64,000 nucleotides of DNA from Aselliscus stoliczkanus (taxonomy: Eukaryota > Chordata > Mammalia > Chiroptera > Hipposideridae): positions 85,992,501 to 86,056,500 of the forward strand of contig CM066727.1 in assembly GCA_033961575.1 (NCBI GenBank), read 5' to 3'. This document shows, one piece after another, positions 37,767-49,699 of the stretch (position 1 is the stretch's first letter; each line of letters starts with the position of its first letter). The notes under the pieces were generated by a model, which did not search any database, had not been told where the DNA came from, and worked only from the letters and a program-made list of their open reading frames with translations. The position numbers were made by a program, and so were the translations under genes.

Positions 37767-39958
37767 GATAAGGTGCATTTTTAAATAGCAGTTTTGTACT
37801 ATTGCAATAATAGATCAGAGTAGCTATTTTCAAAATAATATGCAAAAGTTTCTATAGTAACAATGTAAATCCTTTGGAAACATAATTGCCTCAAATTTAT
37901 CAAATAGAATATGGCATTGTTCTTCAGAAAATTTTTGCACTTTCTTTTACAATATTATTTTAATACGTAGATTATTATATACATCTATTTCATTAAATGC
38001 TTTTATGTAAAATGGTTGTTGAAATTATTGCTCTTTTCATAGATTAATCTCATTAGGAAAAATTCTATTTTATATTTAAAGCCTAAAGATAATCTGAAAA
38101 CACTAAGAATTCATCTGAAACCAGGACAGAAAAAAAATGCCCTTCCTTCAATGTATAATAATGACTCTCCTTAATATTAACTTCTTACCTCTGCTTTAAA
38201 ATCTATCAAATGAGTATCTTATTTACACTCAGAATTTTGCAATGCAAAAATGTCCACAACATAAATGACACAGTAATACAGCTGTATGAAAAGTAAAACA
38301 GAAAATACAGGGAATTATAATTACAACATAAATATAGCTTACTCTTTGTAGTCCTTCATACCAATCATCTTGCTCAAACCAATTTGAAATGTAAGTCATC
38401 CAAGCCATAGGATGTTTCTACTTTAATCAAAGCAATTGGAAATTCGGCCTCACAACAGTCAGCACCTAAAGCAATAACAATGCGTTTCAACCAAGCAATT
38501 TACCAAATCTGCCTTGAGAAAGATTGTTCAGGACAAGAAGCTAGACATGTACACACATTTCATCTGAAACAGTTTTAATAATTTACAAATAACAGTATCT
38601 GTCAAAATAATGCTAAACCAGAAAACAGAAGCATTATTTCTTGATTATACTGCAGGAATTTTGATGATCTGAGGTAAATAGAATCTGGTACATTTAGTGT
38701 AACAATGGCAAATAGTTTTCAACTCTGATATCCCTTGATTAGTTAGGACTGTCTGGAGTACAGAGTTGAAACCTTGAGCTGACCTCAAAGGAAAAGTATG
38801 TCATGATCATTTAGCTGTTAACCGGGACTGGGAGGAGAGAGTCATGGTGGCACCTATTCCCCATCCTTACATCTGTGTTTTAGTCCCTGGGTCTCATTGA
38901 CTAGTATAGTTTAAAATCACAAACTTAACTTAATTCATAGAATATTCTTACTGCTTAATAAGATTAGTGATGAAAGGAAGTGACAATAATCACAGGTTGA
39001 AGGTCATGATAAAGAAAATAAAGATAATGAAGTAAAATGTTTTGCAATGTCAGAAAACTTACTGTAGGCATTAATATCCATATGGTCTGATTGTTGGTCC
39101 TGACCTTTTCATATATCTCCCTGCATCTATACCTTTGTCATGACCTCTCTATGTCCCTGCCTGTTGCCTTTGGACTTGTTACATGACTTGTTTTGCCTAG
39201 TGACCTGTGGGGGGAAGTCAGTGTTCCGGGTCCAAGCTCTGACTCACAGGGCTTGTTTCCCTTGTGCCTCTGCCATCAACTTGAACTGAACATTCCATAC
39301 TTCATCAGTCTAAGACGGATGACAGACACAAGTCACACAGCTGCTGCAGACAAATCACTGACCTCCATCCAGTGAGAAGCAGAACCACTTAGCCAAGCTA
39401 AACCTGGTCTCACTGATTCTACATTGAGATCTTTCCATCTAGTTTTACCTGATATCTCAGACTAAGATATTGGCTTAATCCTCTGAAATTTTGGCATTCG
39501 CAGCCTACCCTTTCCTCTACTAAATTCGTCCCCTCCAAGTGATGTCTTCTTACCTACTAAGCTACCTGCAGTTAGACTTTCTTAGTCGCCCTTGTCTCCA
39601 TTATTGTACAAGGCAGCAATGATATTTATCTAAACTTCCCAACAAACTACAATGAACTTGCAAAAAAGCACAAGCCATTCCTTGTTCAATCAAACAAGTA
39701 TAAAATATATAGCACTGCTCAAAATCATCCTCTTTCATATATATGTATCTAACTTGTCTAGAACCATTGTTGGGTGGGTCAGAGGAGAGGACAAGGTTGT
39801 AAAAGAGACTCAGGAAACATAAATATTCCTCATGCTGAGTGTGTTGCACAAGTTACACGGATCTGGGATCAACTATCTGCCTGTTCTTACTGTGAACAGA
39901 TACTCCTCTGAAGGAATCAAAATTAGTGGACTACAGTTGTCAAAAGCGTAACAGTACA

Positions 39959-40073
39959 GGGCCGGCCAAGTGGCGTGGTGGTTAAGCACTGGCTTCAGAA
40001 GCCAGCGACCCCGGTTTGGGTCCCACATATGAGGGCCAGTGACACTGCCCTCAAAAAAACAACAAAAAAAACA
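39959..40073 (+). mobile_element. Short tRNA-derived SINE
   Basis: It reads gggccggccaagtggcgtgg to 'cactgccctcaaaaaaaca'. Flanks gcgtaacagtaca (39946-39958) and gtgtaacagtaca (40077-40089) are a near-perfect duplication. Confidence 0.92.
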
Positions 40074-40146
40074 ACAAGTGTAACAGTACAATTTGGGACA
40101 GTTGTCCATCCTAACTAGATGAAAATACTACATAAAAACGTAAGAA

Positions 40147-40310
40147 GGGGGCTGGCAGAGTGGCTCAGTTGGTTAAGAGCGCGCTCAAGAGTGCGAGCTG
40201 AGCTCTGAGCAACAGCAGTTCGATGCCCAGCCTGAGCTGAGCAGCCGCTGAGCTACCAACAGGTAGCAGGATGGCTCAGCTAAATAAATAAATAAATAAA
40301 TAAATAAATA
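40147..40310 (+). mobile_element. tRNA-derived SINE, 'ctgagcaacagcag' subtype
   Basis: It runs from ggggctggcagagtggctc to ggatggctcagc and an (AAAT)n tail of about 8 units. The upstream duplication is shared with the next SINE, see 40134-40455. Confidence 0.9.
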
Positions 40311-40326
40311 GTAGTGTAATATTTAT

Positions 40327-40445
40327 GGGCCGGCCGAATGGCATGGTGGTTAGGCGCTGGTTTGGGAGGCCAGCGGCCCCAGTTCGGATTCCACATGTGA
40401 GGGCCAGTGACACTGCCCTCAAAAAAAAACACACACAAAAAAAAA
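40327..40445 (+). mobile_element. Short tRNA-derived SINE
   Basis: It reads gggccggccgaatggcatgg to 'cactgccctcaaaaaa' with an A/C-rich tail. It has no target duplication of its own, but aaaaacctaagaagg at 40441-40455 matches aaaaacgtaagaagg at 40134-40148 before the preceding SINE. Confidence 0.88.
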
Positions 40446-40530
40446 CCTAAGAAGGACGTCTGAGTTGCAGAGCAGATAAACAGTTTACTAAGCGTGCTTT
40501 GAATAGTCATAATGATTCTGTAATTTTATT

Positions 40531-40632
40531 TTACTTTTGAGGGCAGTGTCACTGGCCCTCATATGTGGGACCCGAACCGGGGCCGCTGGCTTCACAAGCC
40601 AGCACTTAACCACCACGCCACTTGGCCGGCCC
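40531..40632 (-). mobile_element. Short tRNA-derived SINE
   Basis: It reads on the minus strand from gggccggccaagtggcgtgg. The duplication tgattctgta lies at 40513-40522 and 40633-40642. It faces the SINE at 40327 in inverted orientation. Confidence 0.9.
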
Positions 40633-40639
40633 TGATTCT

Positions 40640-41980
40640 GTATTTTAAAAGACTGTTATTTATAAGACCTTGGCTTCCAGCAATGGCAGACAAGTATGTA
40701 TTTTCTACCTCTCCCACTGAGGACACCAAGAAAAGGTGGATCAAAATATGTAAAATCTCAGACTAAGAAAGTGAGTCCCAAGAAAAGTCCAAAGACTCCA
40801 GCCAGGCATTTTTTTTTTTTTTTTGGTGGTGTTGGTTGTAGGGTGGGAGAATGCTATATTTTCCCTAATAGGATTCGCCTAAATAAACGTAGTGACTAAA
40901 ATACTGAGAAGCTACAAGAGCTTTTGTTAATCTCATAAGGCTGGAGGGAAAAAATTAGAGGTTAGGTGCTGCCAAGGAAAAATGATCTAATAATGGGTTC
41001 CTTTCAGCAAGAACCATCTGGGTCTACACTTTAAGACTAAGAAAGAAACAGAAACAGACTGAGGCTCAGCTTCCAATTAATTCATTCAACGTCTGAAGTA
41101 AGTTGATCTTCACTACCCTAATACTTTTCAAAAGCAAAAGTAAATTCTCTCTGGAGGAAGAGAACATTAAATTGTCAAGTTGCAAAGCAATCAAGGGAAT
41201 TCCAAAGAGTAAGGAGCCCCTCTATGAAGAGAGAAAACACACTAATGGTTTCACCTTTGTCAGGGCATGGGAGAAACAGGTGACTGCCATAAAGGAAGGT
41301 AAGAAAAAAAAAAATCAGATAAAATTATAATTAATCCCTTAAGGCCACTGTGAGCTACAGCACCAGTTTAGAAGAGCTGGAGGTCTGAGTCACACTACTT
41401 TTGCATGCATTTGTAAGATGTTCTCCACAATCCTCAACTGGGTGCTGAGGACAAAAACCGGGGGAATCAGAGGCAGTTCGTCCCAGTGGCTCAGACATGT
41501 AGGAAGCAATTGGCTGCCGAAAGTTGACAGGCATGAAACACCATACACTCCCTGAATCCTTCTCTCATATGAAGCAATATCCCGACTGAGGGGAGGGAAG
41601 CAAACAGCTTGATGCCCAGGGGAGGAGTAAAATGGGGAGGAGTAAAACAGAACCTCATCTGCCTCTAGGGAAGGGACATAAAACCCAGCTTCTTGACCCT
41701 GGGAATTAGACAAAGATCTACTACCTCTAGGAGAAGGGAAGAAACAAAAGCTGTCCACCCCTGGGGGTTGGGCAGGAAAACATCTTAGGCTCCCATCCTG
41801 CACCAAAACACAGAACAGATCTGCCACTGTTTAAGGAAGTGCAAAAAAAAATTCTCTCCTACACACCACCATCACAGATACAAAGTAGAGTTTGGCTGCC
41901 ACAGCAGGTGCATGGGGAGAGGGAGGACACAAATCTCCTCTAAGATTCTCCCAATCTGGGAGATACAACTGCAGTATAAT
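40640..41980. other. Intronic stretch, probable old repeat, unassigned
   Basis: This part is GC-richer than its surroundings. It starts 'gaccttggcttccagcaatg' and contains a 145-codon minus-strand frame at 41390-41827 of low-quality Pro/Ser-rich sequence with no recognised domain. It may be the 5' region of an old L1, since L1 sequence follows. I do not call a gene. Confidence 0.3.
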
Positions 41981-41984
41981 CATA

Positions 41985-42222
41985 CATTGGGATACTATCT
42001 AATAACTAAAATGAACTATACAAACAAAATCGATGAATCCTATAATGTAATGGTGACTGAAAATCAAGTATAAAAAAGGATTCATATCACATGATTCCAT
42101 TTATAGAAATTTAAAAACAAGCAAAATTAATCTATGCTATTAAAGTAATGAGAGAACTTTCTTTGGGGAGAAGGAAGCAGTGACAGGAAGTTGTCATAAG
42201 GGGGATTTCTGGGAAGCTTACA
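41985..42222 (+). mobile_element. Old L1 3' fragment
   Basis: The sequence 'gggatactatctaataacta', 'catgattccatttatagaaa' and 'gcaaaattaatctatgc' is in L1 3' order. It is cut by a SINE at 42223. Confidence 0.55.
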
Positions 42223-42332
42223 GGGCCGACTGAGTGGCGCGGTGGTTAAGAGCTGGCTTGGGACACCAGCGGCCCAGGTTAGGGTCCATATATGAGGGCC
42301 AGTGACACTGCCCTCAAAAACAAACAAAAAAA
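42223..42332 (+). mobile_element. Short tRNA-derived SINE
   Basis: It reads gggccgactgagtggcgcgg to 'cactgccctcaaaaacaaac'. The tail is mixed A/C. Confidence 0.85.
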
Positions 42333-42559
42333 TGTTTAGTGATCTAGGAAGAGTACAAGTCTTCCTTTATGCTAATTATGCTAATAAGCAACTTTAGCTG
42401 CTACAAAACAGTACATTGCACATATCTGTTGTCAGGCATATAATCTAAATAAAAAGAAATTATACATTAAGAATACACAGCAGTGCTTTCTAATACTAAC
42501 AAAATTGAAGGTAAAAAATTCAAAATGAATTTATATATATATATAAAATAGAAAAAAAT

Positions 42560-44000
42560 AAGGGATGAAAATCAAAGATCAGGTTTCTCTCTCAAACAGC
42601 TAGAAAAGGAAAGCAAATAAAATCTAAAAAAATATAGAAAAAGGGAATACTTCTAAAAAAGAGGGGAAAGCATATTTATGTTTATAAACACACAATAGAG
42701 AAAATCAATTAAATCAAATGCTAGTTCCTTCAGAGCAACTTTTAGAAGACTTACTAAGAAAAAGTAAAAATATCAATATCAGGAATGAAAAAAATGAAAA
42801 AGACATCACATAGAACCTACTGACATCAAAAAAAAAAGAGTAAAAATATAATGAACACATCTGCCACAATATAATAGATAACTTGGATGAATGAACAAAT
42901 TCCTCAAAAAAATATGTTCCAAAGTTGATGAAAGAATGATAAAATCTAGGTAGCCTAAACATGAATTTGAGTCTACATTTATAACTTTTCCACAATAATC
43001 TCCTAGGTGCAGAAAAAAATTTATATAAACTCTTTGAGGGTATAGAAAAAAAAAGTCACTGATAAATTCCTTATATCCTACCAAAACCTGCATAAGACTT
43101 TACAAGAGAGGAAAAATTAAATGTGAAAATCCAAAACAAAAGATATATTTGTTTTGGATTATATATATATATATATATATATCACATGTCAATGGGTTAG
43201 AGGGTTTAATATTGTAAAGGTATAAATTCTCTTAAATTAATTTATAGATTCAATGAAGTCACAATCAAACTCCCAGCATGTTTAGTGTGTATGCATGTGC
43301 GTGTGTGTAAAAATTGACAAGCTAATTCTAAAATTCATATGGAAATGGAAATGCTCAAGAATAGTCAAGGTAGTCATGAAGTGGGGGAACAAAGCTGAAA
43401 ATTTACACTCCTAGCTATCAATACCGACTATAAAGCTATAATAATTAAGACAGTTTGGTACGAATGCAAAGATACAAAAACTGACTAATGGTACAGAATA
43501 TGAGTCTAGAATAGATCCCTTTGAATGCCATTAACTGATTTATGTTGAAGGTGATAATTCTGTAAGTTGGGGAAAGAATGGGCTTTCAATAATTGCTTGT
43601 GGGTCAACTGAATACCCTTATGGAAAAACACATACATATCTTAACCTCAATCTTACATAGTATACAAAAAATACTAACAGCAGAGAGATAGGAAATTGAA
43701 ATATGTAAGGTAAAATATTAAAGCTTTAAAAACATTAATGAGAATATCTTATCTTTGGAGTAGAAAAAGATTTGCTAAACAGGACACACATAAAAAAATG
43801 CCTTCAGCCAGCTGAGTGGCGCGGTGGTTAGGAGCTGGCTTTGGACGACGCCAGCAGCCCGGGTTCGGGTCCCACATATGAGGGCCAGTGACACTGCCCT
43901 CAAAAAAACAAAAAACAAAAAAAAACTACAGGCTTCTGAAAAATCAATCAAAATGAACAACTTTAATATAAAAGTTCATGTAATTTAAAAAAAAAACATT
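42560..44000 (+). mobile_element. Old L1 ORF2 fragment, interrupted by a SINE
   Basis: Diverged ORF2-like DNA: 'aaatgctagttccttcagag', 'atatcaggaatgaaaaaaat', 'ataacttggatgaatgaaca', later 'ctataaagctataataatta' and 'agacagtttggtacgaatgc'. Many frameshifts are present. A SINE at 43805-43925 lies in it. A (TA)n run at 43160-43182 is internal. Confidence 0.65.
43805..43925 (+). mobile_element. Short tRNA-derived SINE
   Basis: It reads cagccagctgagtggcgcgg to 'cactgccctcaaaaaaaca'. It has a 3-bp insertion (gacgac) where relatives have 'gac'. Confidence 0.85.
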
Positions 44001-44619
44001 AAGCAAAGAAACCTGAATATCAAAGTTATATGTTTATAGAAATGCAAATGTCAAGAATAATTATTGAAACAGAAGGCCAATAATATATAAATTAGTTATA
44101 AAAATCTACAACTCTCTAGGTACTGAGATTAGGAAAAGAAGGAAACACGTATGCTAAATATCTCATTTTACAAAGGTAATATAGACACACTTTGCTTCTT
44201 GATATTTGGGGAGAAATTGATTCAAAATATTTTTATAATTTAAAAATAATCTTCATATTTTTAAAAATGTTTAGGTTTTATGTTAAAATATACCATAAAC
44301 AACATCGAAATGTAAGTAGATAAAAATATATGAACATATAAATAAAACTTCTTAATATGTAAAGAGCTATTATAAATCAGTGATTTGAAAGTCTCTGTCG
44401 TTAAACTAAAAGGCATATTGTAAACAGTTATTATGTTTCTGATTTTAAAATGTATATACATATATATAAATACATAGATACGCAGACATACAGACACATA
44501 TACACACATTAAAAACTAAAAGAATAAACACCACAAAATAAATAGCTGTAATTTAATAGTTAAACATTTATAATTCCTTTCACTCATTTATATTTTCAAA
44601 AATGTTAATAATCACTTCT

Positions 44620-45010
44620 CAATTCATTCATTCATTCAACCAATAACTTATTGAGCACCAACTATGTGCCAATCAGGCACTGAAGATAAAGCACTGTGTG
44701 AAACAGATAAAAATCCTGCCTTCCCAGAGTTTTTTTTATTCTTGTGGGAAGGAATTAGGAAATGAGCAGAACAAACAAGTGAATGATGAATATTAGAAGA
44801 GAATTTGTGGTGTGGAGAAAATTAGGGAACGAGGATAAGGGGTTCTGGAGACAGAGCTGACATTTGCAATTTTTTAAAATATAGTATCGGGAGGCCTCAC
44901 TGAGTTGACACTAAGCAAAGGAGATGAGAAGGCAAAATATAAAGATATCTGGTCTGAAAGCCGCTAAGCAGAGAGGGCAGCAAAAGCAGATGCTTCCTGG
45001 CAGGTCTGAG
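44620..45010 (+). repeat. Old mammalian interspersed repeat
   Basis: It starts 'attcattcattcattcaacc', then 'ttattgagcaccaactatgt', gccaatcaggcactg and 'gaggcctcactgagttgac'. Same class as 7259-7385. Confidence 0.5.
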
Positions 45011-45464
45011 AAATAGTAAGAAAAATCACTAAAACAATACAAAAGGCATATTCAAAGGTCAGAGGTATGTCAGGATACAGATTGGAGGCAGTTTCGTTGA
45101 ACTCACCTTTGTATTCTTGAGTTTTATAAATTTTCTTAATAGAAATCTGTTGCCTGCATTAATAAAAAACAAAAAAACAAAGCCCTAAAAAGGTCTTGTT
45201 GAAAAGTCAGTGTTTACATTTGAATACACTATATACTCAGAGCTCTGCAAAAACATATTTTTTAAATTATATAATTAATGTTATTATTAGAAAACTTTGG
45301 AAACTGCAAATAAAATGGAATTTTTTTAAAATTAGCCATTAACCCACTAATTTGAGACCTTTCTGTCTGGTATCCATAATTGCAAATGACCACTATTCTC
45401 ACTGTGATATGTAGAGCCATAGTTATCAAGGATGAATACAATTTTAAAGCTCTCTATATCATGC

Positions 45465-45650
45465 ATCTCAAAACGTGGCTCTTGGATCTCTTGCATTGCA
45501 ATTAACTAAGAAGCTGGCTAAAATACAGATACTTGGATCACACTCCAAAGTTAGTGGGTCAGAATCTTAGGGTCTGGAAACTTGCTTTTTAACATCACTC
45601 CCAGGTGATTAATATGCACAGTAAAGCTTCAGAACTATTTAGTTCAACAG
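45465..45650 (+). mobile_element. MER5-like hAT fossil
   Basis: It runs 'catctcaaaacgtggctctt', 'gctggctaaaatacagatac', 'gtgggtcagaatcttagggt', then 'ccaggtgattaatatgcaca'. Order as in MER5-type elements. Confidence 0.6.
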
Positions 45651-47129
45651 TAGTAAAGATAGTTTAGCAGAAAAACTGCCTCTGGTATCTTCTACTAGCT
45701 GAGATTAATCTCTTAAATTTTTATCATTCCTAAGTGTTTTACCTAAGCATTCCCTACATATGTCAACTCATGATGTTCTTAAAAGCTTAGATGATAAAAC
45801 AGGTCACAACAAGTACAGTATTAAGCTATGTTAAAATCCTGGATTATGTAGCAAATAGAAAAAAATACGGTCATTTTGGTAGTTCTAGTTTGGACTCATA
45901 AAATGACCACTTACTTATACCGGTAAGAATTCCAATTTGTCAGCAAAATGCAGGCGTTATATATAAAACCAAGACACTGATTCAAAAATATGGCAAAGTG
46001 AATACAGTTATTTCCTTATCCATCTACATATTTATTTTCATACTTTCCTACATTTTAACCACCACAATGAAAATTATATGGATCTGAATTATGGAATTGG
46101 ATTTCTCTAGGTACTTGGAGGATCACAGAATTTCTTAGCTGTAATGGGGAAATGATTTTTAATTTGATCAAAGAAGTAATCCACTTTACTTGAACAGGGT
46201 CATTCATATACTTTTAGTATGACCATTCTAAGAGAGTCAACCAGAAAAAACAGAGGAGGGGTGAAATCACATTTGTCACTTACAAAATAAGAAGTTAGAA
46301 GTAAGTATTCCATTATGACATTATGATATAAATATGTAAATATCTACCATAAAAAGATATGTTTATTTTTATAATAGAGCATGGCAAAAATATATAGGCT
46401 TATTTTTATAAATAGGATCATTTCTCATTCATGAAGGAAGACTTGAGAAGCTATGCCATGAATTGTTCTACAAGCCTGAGGATCCCTGTCCCCTTCTAAC
46501 CTGTTTTGTGAGTTAGATTTTGCATATGAGTTTTTATATAGGCTGGGCCTTTATGCCTACATGTCTGTGGAAATCAGGATCCCCATTTGGCAGTCACTAA
46601 GACTGGCATTTTCATGTTCTGGGAAGGGGGTGTGAAAAATTATTTTGGCATGTCAATTGAAAACACCAGCAAATGAAATCAAATGGATTTAAAGCTTGAA
46701 AGCTTTAAAATGAAAAGAAATAGCTCACATAAAGTCACTAAATCTGAAAATGTCTTTAATATATGCATCCACACATTGACAGAAGGCCTGAAATAAATCC
46801 TGAGGTTTGATGAGTGTAAGGCAGGGCCAATGCATAGATCAGACAGCTGGATACTATACTTGTTAGCCCACCTGTCAAAAAATTATGTTCTTAGCCAACA
46901 TAAAATTCCCCCTAAAGATGAACTAATAGAATTAATAATGAAAGTAAGACTACTGCTATTGAAATGTAGATGCTTATGAAATATATCCATTCTTATATCT
47001 TCAGGAATGAGCTCCTTTATTTAGGAGTTCCTGGTACCCCCAGCTAAAGTTTCAAAGATGGAATTGGACATGGACATTGCCAGCTCAAGAAGTGAGCAGG
47101 TCCAATGGCACAATGTACTTTGTGTCAGT

Positions 47130-47310
47130 ATTTTTCACACTCTACCTTTTGAAGAATCACTTGAGGCTTATTACAATGCAGATTCCAGGACCCTCCCTCA
47201 GAGATTCTGATTTGGTAGGGGTAAAGGCTGAGAATTTATATTTCTAACAAGCTTCCAGGAGATGCTGCTGGTCCAAGTTACACTCTGAGTATCTCTGCTC
47301 TAACTGGCCT
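47130..47310 (+). mobile_element. MER5-like hAT fossil
   Basis: It contains 'gaagaatcacttgaggctta', 'cagagattctgatttggtag', 'gagaatttatatttctaaca' and 'agatgctgctggtccaagtt', a good match to MER5-type order. Confidence 0.7.
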
Positions 47311-48004
47311 CTAGTACCAAAGTGGCAGAAAACCTAGAAAATAAAAGCATCCAATTTCAAAACATTGCCTAATGGTAACCACAATCTAGGCTTCAGAAGT
47401 AACTTCTGAAAGCTTCTTATTTCTAACATTCTTAACATTCAATCATAGATGTGATGGCTATGTATACTTATGTACATTGGGGTGCATTAGGATAAAGAAT
47501 TTCTAAGGTAAATGGATCCTAAAATGCCAGAAAAGTCTTCACAGCAAAACTTAAATTGTATTAACGAGCAAACCAAAACTGCACAAATTGTGGGAAAACA
47601 GTTTTTCACTAATGTTTTAAGTAAACTTTCTATATGAGACCAAACGTGCACATTGTTCATTATGTACATAATTATTTTAACATTACAACAGTGATCTAAT
47701 CTTAATTTCTAAAACTTTTTAATTAGTCACTGAAGAAATACAATGAAAGAGAAATCATGGTGATATATTTTGGCTTCTTTAGGGAGCAGCACAATGCTGA
47801 GTGTCAGAGGTTGAAGTTCCAGACCAGCTTTCACGCAGACAAATTTTGAGCAGCGTAATCTTTATGTTTAGTGATCTCATCTACAAAATAATTGGGCTCT
47901 AAGGATCTTCCAGCTTAAATTCTAAAGTGACTCCTTCAAACCTGTTACCATGTTTACCTTAAAAATAAAATGCTGCAAAACTCTTTCCATTAAGACTCAC
48001 TCAA

Positions 48005-48125
48005 GGGGCAGCCAGTTAGCCCAGTTGGTTAGAGTGCAGTGCTCATAACATCAAGGTTGCCCGTTCAATTCCCACATGGGCCACGAAGCTGCCCATGGGA
48101 AGGGCATACTGCTCCCCAATAAAAA
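48005..48125 (+). mobile_element. tRNA-derived SINE of a different subfamily
   Basis: The head ggggcagccagttagcccag, 'gttggttagagtgcagtgct' and the B-box-like gttcaattcccacatg are tRNA-like. The tail ends 'gctccccaataaaaaagac'. Flanks aagactcactca / aagactcattca form the duplication. Unlike the others it lacks the 'gacactgccctc' segment. Confidence 0.8.
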
Positions 48126-48752
48126 AGACTCATTCATAATGTTTTATCTTAAAGGACCAAACTTAATTAAATATTACCTATTTCTTATTAATTCTTCAAT
48201 TTTCAAGACTCCATGTGGAGCTGTTTTATATTAGAAAATGAAGGTATTCCTACAGCATATCAAACATGAGTAATATGTGTAATGAGAATTATTGTCTACT
48301 TTGTAATTTGAAAGTAAGGTTTTTTTGTGTGGGCGATATGAAATCGAACTTATTTTACATAATTGTAAGTGAGCCTGCCTGGGATACTGATATATGCTCA
48401 CAACTTAGCCACCAATTTAGAAGAAAACAACATACCTAAGCATAAGGAAATTAATTTAACAAATTCTACTGTGAGTTCTCCATGTCTGAGCATTTGAATC
48501 TGTAAACCAAGCATTGAATGTTGTAACATCCTCACCAAAGCATGGAAAATTATTTCTTACGTCTTTTGATAGAGTTTTCCTGAACATAACACTTATATAT
48601 TATCCCTATAATAGCAAATAACACTGATAAATTATCTCATATATGATATTACTGTAGATGTATATTACTGTCTGTTTCTGTTACACTTACTTACACACAC
48701 ACGAGTTGGACAATTAAGTTCCTGAACTTTCCACCATGTAAGCGCACGGTGG

Positions 48753-48754
<2 letters not shown>

Positions 48755-48787
<33 letters not shown>
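48755..48787. repeat. (GT)n microsatellite
   Basis: About 15 GT units, between a mariner-like end at 48710-48745 and the MITE-like element at 48799. Confidence 0.92.
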
Positions 48788-48789
<2 letters not shown>

Positions 48790-48798
48790 CAGATATAC

Positions 48799-49030
48799 AG
48801 GATGCTAAAAAAATGTATACACATTTTAAGAAAGGAAAAAATAGTAAAATTGTAATACTCAATATATACTGATAACAAAAGATGAATGAAAGTCACGTTT
48901 GACTTCTGCCATTACAAGAGGTGCTCAAATTGGTTACCATTAGTGTCCCAACACTTTTGATTACAGTGAACTACTGCTTGAGCAACGTTGACCAGAGTGT
49001 CCACTTGTGTACATTTTTTTGGCACGCCCG
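48799..49030. mobile_element. Mariner-type MITE-like element
   Basis: The first bases 'caggatgctaaaaaaatgta' and the inverse of the last, cgggcgtgccaaaaaaatgt, are imperfect terminal inverted repeats followed by tacacatttt-type sequence. There is no open frame. The adjacent 'ggacaattaagttcctgaac' (48718-48737) looks like the end of a second mariner-type element. Confidence 0.65.
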
Positions 49031-49460
49031 TTATTTCTTACATTAGAATGTAGAATTTCAGAGTTTTAGGAGATAAGTAGGCAACTATTGATAAATCACA
49101 CTTGTATGTACATGTAAAGTAATAAAAAGTAAGACTTTTATCTTTATATTTAAAAAAATTATTTCACTCAAGTAGTTGATAATGTGACATCTGTATGACA
49201 AATGCCATCTGTGGCTCCAATTTCAGATTGCCTTTTTTACAAAGTCTAGCCTATTTCAAATGTTTAAATTTCTCTTCAGTTATGTTTGTCTAGTCATTGA
49301 AATCAAGTGAAAACAACCTGAACCGTGTCTCCTAGAGTGGCAGCCCATGTTGCACCATGAGAACTTTTGAAATCTTTCCAGTCAATCATAATGGGATTTT
49401 TTTTCTTCAGTATACAAAGGTATAGGTCAAACCTAGTCATTTTATATTATTTCCCTAACA

Positions 49461-49699
49461 AGTTTTATAACTGAAGTTACAAGTTCTTCTTGGGCATTTT
49501 AAGTAACATCAAGTAAGAAAAAAGATTTCCTTCAGGTTTTGTTTCTCTACAGCGTAAATTCTTTGGGGAATTTCTAAAATTCTCTACAGGCATGCCTATC
49601 GAATTTCTTGCTTACAAATCTCCAAGGAATAGTCTCATCAACAGTGAGAGAATAATGTGGATGTGATTATCATAGAACACAGCATGGTTTTGGATATTG
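49461..49699 (+). repeat. Inverted repeat, left arm
   Basis: It starts agttttataactgaagttac and ends 'agcatggttttggatattg'. It matches the reverse complement of 51083-51320 over its whole length at an estimated 80-85 percent. The family is not recognised. Confidence 0.75.

Noticed and set aside
39120..39420. GC-richer block with a possible small exon
   Set aside because: No good acceptor-donor pair with open frame and no protein match; it may be an old LTR fragment, but I could not place it.
41390..41827. 145-codon minus-strand ORF
   Set aside because: No recognised domain, no splice context, composition typical of chance or an old repeat. Left as an unassigned stretch.
48005..48080. Possible tRNA gene (tRNA-like head with B-box)
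   Set aside because: The sequence continues into a SINE tail with a target duplication and has no complete cloverleaf. The same holds for the other SINE heads.
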